20,071 nucleotides of DNA from JANNMJ01 sp031426455 (GTDB taxonomy: Bacteria; Bacteroidota; Bacteroidia; Cytophagales; Hymenobacteraceae), in contig JANPLI010000188.1 in assembly GCA_031426455.1 (NCBI GenBank), positions 1-20,071 on the forward strand, read 5' to 3'. Positions 16,180-20,071 of this stretch are shown here, piece after piece. Each line of letters begins with the position of its first letter. Positions within the stretch are counted from its first letter, which is position 1. A model generated the notes under the pieces. It did no database searches. It was not told where the DNA came from and was given only the letters and a program-made list of their open reading frames with translations. Made by a program: the position numbers and the translations under genes.

Positions 16180-19100
16180 TTACCGCTCGTCGGCGTAGTC
16201 GTAGGAGAAATCCTCGCAGTCCCAATATTTTTTGGGCTTGGCGGTGGCCGGTTGCGTGGGTTCGCCTTTGCGTTTGGCGGCCAGCAGCTTCTGGATCAGG
16301 CGGGCGCGCTCCTGGTCGCGGGCCTGGCGGAGCTGGGCGTCGGAGTCGAGGTCGAAGAGCAGCCGGCCGTCCACGTAGGTGCGGGCGGGCTTGGCGTACA
16401 CGCTCAGCGGGTGGTCGGTCCAGAGCACCAGGTCAGCATCCTTGCCGGCTTTGATGGAGCCGATCTGCTGGTCGAGGTGCAGCATTTTGGCCGGGTTCAG
16501 GGTCACCATCTTCAGGCATTCCTCTTCGGTCAGGTTGCCGTACTTCACGCTCTTGGCGGCTTCCTGATTGAGGCGGCGGGCCATTTCGGCGTCGTCGGAG
16601 TTGATGGCCACGTTCAGCCCGGCGCGCGTCATCAGGGCCGCGTTGTACGGAATGGCGTCCTTGACTTCGTTCTTGTAGGCCCACCAGTCGGAGAAAGTCG
16701 AGGCGTTGGCGCCGTGCGCCTGCATCTTGTCGGCCACCTTGTAGCCCTCCAGAATGTGGGTGAACGTGTTCACCTTGAAGCCGTACTGGTCGGCCACGTG
16801 CAGGAGCATATTGATCTCGGACTGCACGTACGAGTGGCAGGTGATGAAGCGCTTGCCGCGCAGGATTTCGACCAGCGCGTCCAGTTCCAGGTCGCGGCGG
16901 GGGAAGTTGGTGAGGTAGTCTGGTAAGGTCTCGGGCCGTTTTACGTACTTTTTTTCCCAACCGGCCCACGCCGCCTCGTACTCTTTGGCGCGGGTAAAGG
17001 CCTCGCCCAGCACCTGCTCGACGCCCATCCGGGTCTGCGGAAAGCGCACCGTGTTGAGGTCGCCCCAGTTGGCCTGCTTCACGTTCTCGCCCAGCGCGAA
17101 CTTGATAAAGCCCGGCGCGCCGCTGATTTTCAGCTCTTCCGGCGCCATTCCCCAGCGCAGCTTGATGAGCGCCGATTGCCCGCCAATGGTGTTCGCGGAG
17201 CCGTGCAGGAGCTGCGTGGCGGTCTTGCCACCAGCGAGTTGGCGGTAGATGTCGATGTCTTCGGAATCCACCACATCCCCAATCCGCACCTCGGCCGTCA
17301 CGCTCTGGGTGCCCTCGTTGACGCCCTCCTGAATGCCGATGTGCGAGTGTTCGTCGATGATGCCGGGCGTCAGGTGCTTGCCCGCGCCGCTGACGATGGT
17401 GGCGCCCTTCGGCACAGCCAGGCCCTTGCCGACGGCCGCAATCTTGCCGCCCACCACCAGCACATCGGCGTTTTCGGGCTTACCGGCGGCCTCGCAGGTC
17501 CAGACCGTAGCGCCCTGAATCAGCACCGTTTCCTGTTTTGGCAGCGCGGTCCGGCCGTAGGCGCCGAACGGGTACGTGACGACGCCCAGATTCAGCGGCG
17601 CCGTTTTGGCGGTGTCGCGGGCGGCCTTGTCGGTAGCGGCCTGCGCGAAGGTAGCGCGCCAGTTCAGGGGGGCCATGCCGGTGCCGCTCAAATCGGCCTG
17701 CCCGCTGAAGGCCTTGACGGGCGTTTCGGTGTAGAAGCCCGAAAGCCGATACGTAGCGGCCGGACCAGTGACGGGCGGCGTGGCCGGCTTGGCGCCGTAG
17801 GTCAGCGTCACCTGCTCGCCGTTGAAGGCAATGGTGGCTTTGGCGGTGTCGCCGGGGGCGCGCACGAGGCGGGCTTCGGGGCTTTCGGGGGTGCCGCGCA
17901 GCAGCAGCGTCGTTTCGGGCTGATCGCCGACTTTGAGGCGGTACACGCCCCGGTAGTCGGCGGCCACGGGCGTGATCGGGAACGGGTCGCCCTGCACCCA
18001 CGAATCGAGGATGACGGCCTTGTCGTCGAAAATCGCGGCGGAACTCACGAAGAAGCTCGCGTCGCGGCCGGGGGCCAGGGCCCCGACGCGGTTTTCCACG
18101 CGCAGCAGGCGGGCGGGCGTGGCCGTCAGGGCCTTGAGCGCTTCCGCTTCGGGCAGGCCGTACTTCACGGCCTTGCGCAGGTTGGGCAGAAACTGACTTT
18201 TGTCCTTGAGGTCGGCGGCGGTGAGGGCGAACGCGATACCCGCTTTTTGGAGGGCGCCGGGGTTGGTGGGGGCCAGCTCCCAGTGCTTGAGGTATTCGAG
18301 CGGCAGGTCGTCGGCGTCGTACACGTCCTCCACATTATAGGCTTCGGGGAAGGCGAGCGGCACGATCAGGGTGGCGCCGGTAGCCTTCACTTCGGTCAGG
18401 CGCTGGTACTCGTCGCCGCCGGTTTTGATGATGTATTGCAGGCCCGCCTCGTCGCCCACGCGGTCGGCGCGGAGCAGGCTGAGCTTGTCGCGGACGCTGA
18501 ACACCTGCGGCAGCCCGCGCTGGGCGCGCACCGCCTGAAGGCTGATATTCTGTTCGGCGGCGGCGTTTTTGTCCTGCCAGGCAGCGTCCAGATAGGTCTG
18601 GCGGAGCAGCGCCACGGCGCCCATCAGCGACTCCGGAAAGTCCTGCGTGCTGGACCCTTTATCGAACGACAGCCCCGCCGCCGCTTCCGGGCGCAGCACC
18701 GTATGGTTCTCGCGGCGCGTGGTATTGAGGCTCACCACGGCACCCGTGCCGCGCATAATGCCATCCATCGGCAGGGCCAGCACGGTGCCGAAACCAAGTT
18801 TGCGCAGGGCGCCGGCGGCATCGTCGGACGCCGTGAAACGGTCGGCGGCGCGCACTTCGGGCTTGAGCGCCTGGTTCCAGCCATACGCGCCGGCCTTGTT
18901 GGTTTCCGCCTGCGGCCCCCGGCTGCGGCGCCCACCGCGCGCCGACGCCAATTCGCCGGGCAGGCCGTAGGCGGTGTAAGCATCCACGAAAGCCGGGTAG
19001 ATGAACTTGCCTTTCTGATCCAGCACCGTGGTGCCGGCGGGAATCGTCACGGCCTTGCCCACGGCCAGCACCCGGCCGTTCTCGATGAGCAGCGTGGCGT

Positions 19101-19308
19101 CGTCGAGGCGGGTTTGGTAGTCGGTGAAGATCGTGGCGTGGGTCAGCGCCACCCGGCCGAGGCGCTCGTCGCGGGCGCCATTGGTGGGGAAGGTGGCGGG
19201 CACCGGCCGCCCACCGTCCTGGGCCACAGCAGTCTGGGTCAGGGTCAGCGTCAGGCAAGTCAGCGGAAAAGCGAGCGTCAGGCCGAGGCGGCGCGGAGAA
19301 ATGAGCAC
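16180..19308 (-). CDS. Secreted double amidohydrolase (two tandem amidohydrolase domains)
   Basis: 1042 residues from GTG 19308; a TAA in the same frame 12 bp upstream excludes an earlier start. A Sec signal peptide (RRLGLTLAFPLTCLTLTLTQTAVA|Q, cleavage about residue 29) predicts a periplasmic or outer enzyme. The N-terminal unit (about 50-440) has the amidohydrolase frame but at the HxH position reads FVDAYTAYG (Y111, A113), so it cannot bind metal normally. The C-terminal unit (about 600-1000) keeps the set: DEHSHIG (H654, H656), CHSYVQ (H825), FTHILEG (H851) and NSDD (D905). A linker of about 130 residues (450-585) with beta-rich sequence lies between. The family hydrolyses C-N bonds in cyclic amides, peptides or related compounds; the substrate cannot be told. 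Such fused pairs are, as I recall, common in Bacteroidota. It ends DFSYDYADER and converges on the M4 gene. Confidence 0.9.
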   Translation of the reverse strand: MLISPRRLGLTLAFPLTCLTLTLTQTAVAQDGGRPVPATFPTNGARDERLGRVALTHATIFTDYQTRLDDATLLIENGRVLAVGKAVTIPAGTTVLDQKGKFIYPAFVDAYTAYGLPGELASARGGRRSRGPQAETNKAGAYGWNQALKPEVRAADRFTASDDAAGALRKLGFGTVLALPMDGIMRGTGAVVSLNTTRRENHTVLRPEAAAGLSFDKGSSTQDFPESLMGAVALLRQTYLDAAWQDKNAAAEQNISLQAVRAQRGLPQVFSVRDKLSLLRADRVGDEAGLQYIIKTGGDEYQRLTEVKATGATLIVPLAFPEAYNVEDVYDADDLPLEYLKHWELAPTNPGALQKAGIAFALTAADLKDKSQFLPNLRKAVKYGLPEAEALKALTATPARLLRVENRVGALAPGRDASFFVSSAAIFDDKAVILDSWVQGDPFPITPVAADYRGVYRLKVGDQPETTLLLRGTPESPEARLVRAPGDTAKATIAFNGEQVTLTYGAKPATPPVTGPAATYRLSGFYTETPVKAFSGQADLSGTGMAPLNWRATFAQAATDKAARDTAKTAPLNLGVVTYPFGAYGRTALPKQETVLIQGATVWTCEAAGKPENADVLVVGGKIAAVGKGLAVPKGATIVSGAGKHLTPGIIDEHSHIGIQEGVNEGTQSVTAEVRIGDVVDSEDIDIYRQLAGGKTATQLLHGSANTIGGQSALIKLRWGMAPEELKISGAPGFIKFALGENVKQANWGDLNTVRFPQTRMGVEQVLGEAFTRAKEYEAAWAGWEKKYVKRPETLPDYLTNFPRRDLELDALVEILRGKRFITCHSYVQSEINMLLHVADQYGFKVNTFTHILEGYKVADKMQAHGANASTFSDWWAYKNEVKDAIPYNAALMTRAGLNVAINSDDAEMARRLNQEAAKSVKYGNLTEEECLKMVTLNPAKMLHLDQQIGSIKAGKDADLVLWTDHPLSVYAKPARTYVDGRLLFDLDSDAQLRQARDQERARLIQKLLAAKRKGEPTQPATAKPKKYWDCEDFSYDYADER

Positions 19309-19342
19309 GGGAACAGGTTAAAAAGCGTCAGCAGAACCGGGC

Positions 19343-19350
19343 GAAAGGTA
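19343..19350 (-). promoter_or_regulatory. -7 promoter element of the amidohydrolase gene
   Basis: On the minus strand TACCTTTC matches the Bacteroidota consensus TAnnTTTG at 7 of 8 positions. It lies about 35 bp before the GTG start, giving a leader of roughly 28 nt. No clear -33 TTTG is seen. Confidence 0.5.
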
Positions 19351-19412
19351 AGGATGGCGGGCGCGGGGCTGCGTGAAGGGGGGCGGAATGACTTTTTGGA
19401 CGGAGTGTACAG

Positions 19413-19446
19413 AGTGACTGAGTGGGACTGAGCGACTGAGTGACTG
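19413..19446. repeat. Short tandem repeat AGTGACTG, four copies
   Basis: AGTGACTG, AGTGGGACTG, AGCGACTG and AGTGACTG follow one another, the second with a GG insertion. A second 8 bp unit, GCGGCTCG, is repeated twice just after (about 19452-19467). The tract lies upstream of the amidohydrolase promoter. Confidence 0.8.
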
Positions 19447-19580
19447 ATTCTGCGGCTCGGCGGCTCGGCGTAAACTCCGCGGCGCTACGGGAAATATGGC
19501 TGCTGGCCGCGCTGCTTTCCGCGAACGCCTAAATCGGCGCAAAACCCCGCCTTTTGATTACTGATTTCGCAACGAAACTA

Positions 19581-19592
19581 GCAATCGATTGC
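19581..19592. promoter_or_regulatory. Perfect 12 bp palindrome GCAATCGATTGC, possible operator
   Basis: GCAATCGATTGC is fully self-complementary and lies about 35 bp upstream of the -33 box of the RNA gene. A smaller inverted repeat, TTTCG-CAA-CGAAA, is at 19565-19577. Both are in the AT-rich stretch between divergent promoters, a fitting place for a regulator to bind. Confidence 0.35.
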
Positions 19593-19627
19593 CAGGTCTG
19601 TAAATTTTAAGAAAATTACCCCAAAAG

Positions 19628-19660
19628 TTTGCACCGTTTAAGCCGTTGCACCCACCTTTG
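19628..19660 (+). promoter_or_regulatory. Bacteroidota-type promoter of the tRNA-Leu-like gene
   Basis: TTTG at 19628-19631 (-33) and CACCTTTG at 19653-19660 (-7, consensus TAnnTTTG) are separated by 21 bp. Transcription would begin near 19667, about 40 nt before the mature RNA. Confidence 0.65.
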
Positions 19661-19705
19661 TCGTAATGAAAGCGTCGCCAGTCGGGCGGCTTCTTCTTTA
19701 GACAC

Positions 19706-19822
19706 TGTAGAGTGGTGAAATTGGCAGACACGCCCGCCGTTCTCGCGGGTGGAGAGCACGAAACAAACTGCCCTTAACCGGCGGCTAATCGCTCCGTGGA
19801 GGTTCGAAGCCTTCCTTTACAG
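19706..19822 (+). tRNA. tRNA-Leu-like gene, aberrant (about 35 extra bases; possible UAA anticodon)
   Basis: Acceptor TGTAGAG (19706-19712) pairs with CTTTACA (19815-19821), discriminator G. The D arm GTG-AAATTGGCAGA-CAC (19715-19731) is Leu-type. The T arm GGAGG-TTCGAAG-CCTTC spans 19798-19814. A five-pair stem CTGCC/GGCGG (19768-19784) holds loop CTTAACC with UAA at the anticodon place; 13 nt remain as variable region. In that fold 19733-19767 is an insertion between D and anticodon arms that forms its own hairpin CCCGC-CGTTCTC-GCGGG. Without it the RNA is 82 nt, normal for tRNA-Leu. Alternatively that hairpin is the anticodon arm (but with G33), leaving a 48 nt variable region. C37, G60 and a U1-A72 pair are also unusual. 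CCA is not encoded. It could be a variant tRNA, a decayed tRNA or a tRNA-like regulator. Confidence 0.5.
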
Positions 19823-19827
19823 CTGAC

Positions 19828-19865
19828 AAAAGCCCCCCGTAGCCGGTGCTGCGGGGGGCTTTTTT
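19828..19865 (+). terminator. Intrinsic terminator of the tRNA-Leu-like gene
   Basis: AAAAGCCCCCCG (19828-19839) plus TAGC pairs with GCTG plus CGGGGGGCTTTT (one G-U pair) around a 4 nt loop, then six T. It starts 5 bp after the RNA, making promoter, RNA and terminator a compact single-gene unit. Confidence 0.93.
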
Positions 19866-19886
19866 GTGCGTCCCCCCGGACGGGAG

Positions 19887-19944
19887 CACTCCCAAGCCCA
19901 AAGCGCCGCCCCCACCCGAAGGCAGGAACGGCGGTTTGGGAGTG
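19887..19944. repeat. Inverted repeat downstream of the right-edge gene
   Basis: CACTCCCAA (19887-19895) and TTGGGAGTG (19936-19944) are perfect 9 bp inverted repeats, with a weaker GCCG/CGGC pair inside. It lies 35 bp beyond the stop codon of the right-edge leftward gene, so it may be its terminator, though no T run follows on that strand. Confidence 0.4.
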
Positions 19945-19979
19945 ACTAGTGACTAGTGTCGAGCGGCGACTTGGTCTCC

Positions 19980-20071
19980 TTACTCGACCACTAGCCGGGC
20001 GGTGCGGCCGTCCGGGGTGCGCAGGGTGTACACGCCCGCCGCCAGCCCGCGCAGGGGCAGCGACGTGGCGC
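19980..20071 (-). CDS. T9SS type A sorting domain-containing protein, 3' end only
   Basis: The last 29 complete codons of a leftward gene that enters from the right edge. They read ...LPLRGLAAGVYTLRTPDG...ARLVVE and stop at TAA (19982-19980). This is the end of a type A T9SS sorting domain, almost the same as the tails of the two large secreted proteins in the window (GVYTLRAG and GVYTVRHG, both ending LVVE). The rest of the protein, and so its function, lies outside. It should be exported and processed by the same T9SS. Confidence 0.85.
   Translation of the reverse strand, partial: ATSLPLRGLAAGVYTLRTPDGRTARLVVE

Larger units (their letters stand above)
19309..19665. other. Intergenic region between the amidohydrolase and the small RNA gene
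   Basis: The left half holds the amidohydrolase promoter and short tandem repeats. From about 19548 base composition turns AT-rich, unlike the rest of the window, and contains two inverted repeats and the promoter of the RNA gene. No protein gene is visible. Confidence 0.6.

Noticed and set aside
17176..19431. 751-codon ORF on the plus strand
   Set aside because: Antisense to the amidohydrolase gene, low-complexity composition, no domain; a codon-bias shadow.
19666..19701. Eleven-codon ORF just after the RNA-gene promoter
   Set aside because: It is short, has no known leader-peptide features, and lies in the 5' leader that would be removed from the tRNA-like RNA.
19733..19767. Group I intron in a tRNA-Leu(UAA) anticodon
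   Set aside because: Such introns are much longer and interrupt the anticodon loop; this insert is 35 nt and lies before the anticodon stem.

Overview
The window looks like chromosomal DNA of a GC-rich Bacteroidota, most likely a Hymenobacter or close relative (Cytophagales). Three genes end in a type IX secretion (T9SS) type A sorting domain finishing in a ...RLVVE-like tail. There are two DUF4394 domains, promoters of the TAnnTTTG type, hardly any Shine-Dalgarno sequences, and very GC-rich coding DNA with many long antisense ORFs. The genus is inference from these signs; no rRNA or marker gene is present.

Left part (1-3033): a leftward pair encodes an ECF sigma factor and, overlapping it, a single-span anti-sigma-like protein that runs off the left edge and carries unusual Gly-Gly-Glu-Val-Val and Val-Pro repeats. 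A rightward orphan AAA ATPase follows. A gene-free 380 bp then holds dyad repeats of a dispersed type and a T-rich leader.

Middle left (3034-8273): a large secreted protein (two DUF4394 domains, beta-rich body, T9SS tail) ends at a strong terminator. Next come a 167 bp MITE-like nested palindrome, a hypothetical helical protein, six degenerate 42 bp tandem repeats and a near-perfect 18 bp hairpin.

Middle (8274-11416): a leftward mcrB-mcrC pair encodes a modification-dependent restriction system, with a 4 nt GTGA overlap.

Right part (11748-20071): a large M4 (thermolysin-like) metallopeptidase with about six IPT/TIG domains and a T9SS tail has its signal peptide cut off by an in-frame TAG between two homopolymer runs. 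It converges on a leftward secreted double amidohydrolase whose first metal-binding HxH is lost. Beyond that lies a small RNA transcription unit with its own promoter and terminator. It folds like tRNA-Leu(UAA) but carries about 35 extra bases. The window ends in the tail of another T9SS cargo gene.

The secreted proteins are cargo of a T9SS encoded elsewhere. McrBC is the only recognisable defence system. The least explained items are the tRNA-Leu-like gene, the broken signal peptide, the 42 bp repeat block and the MITE-like element.
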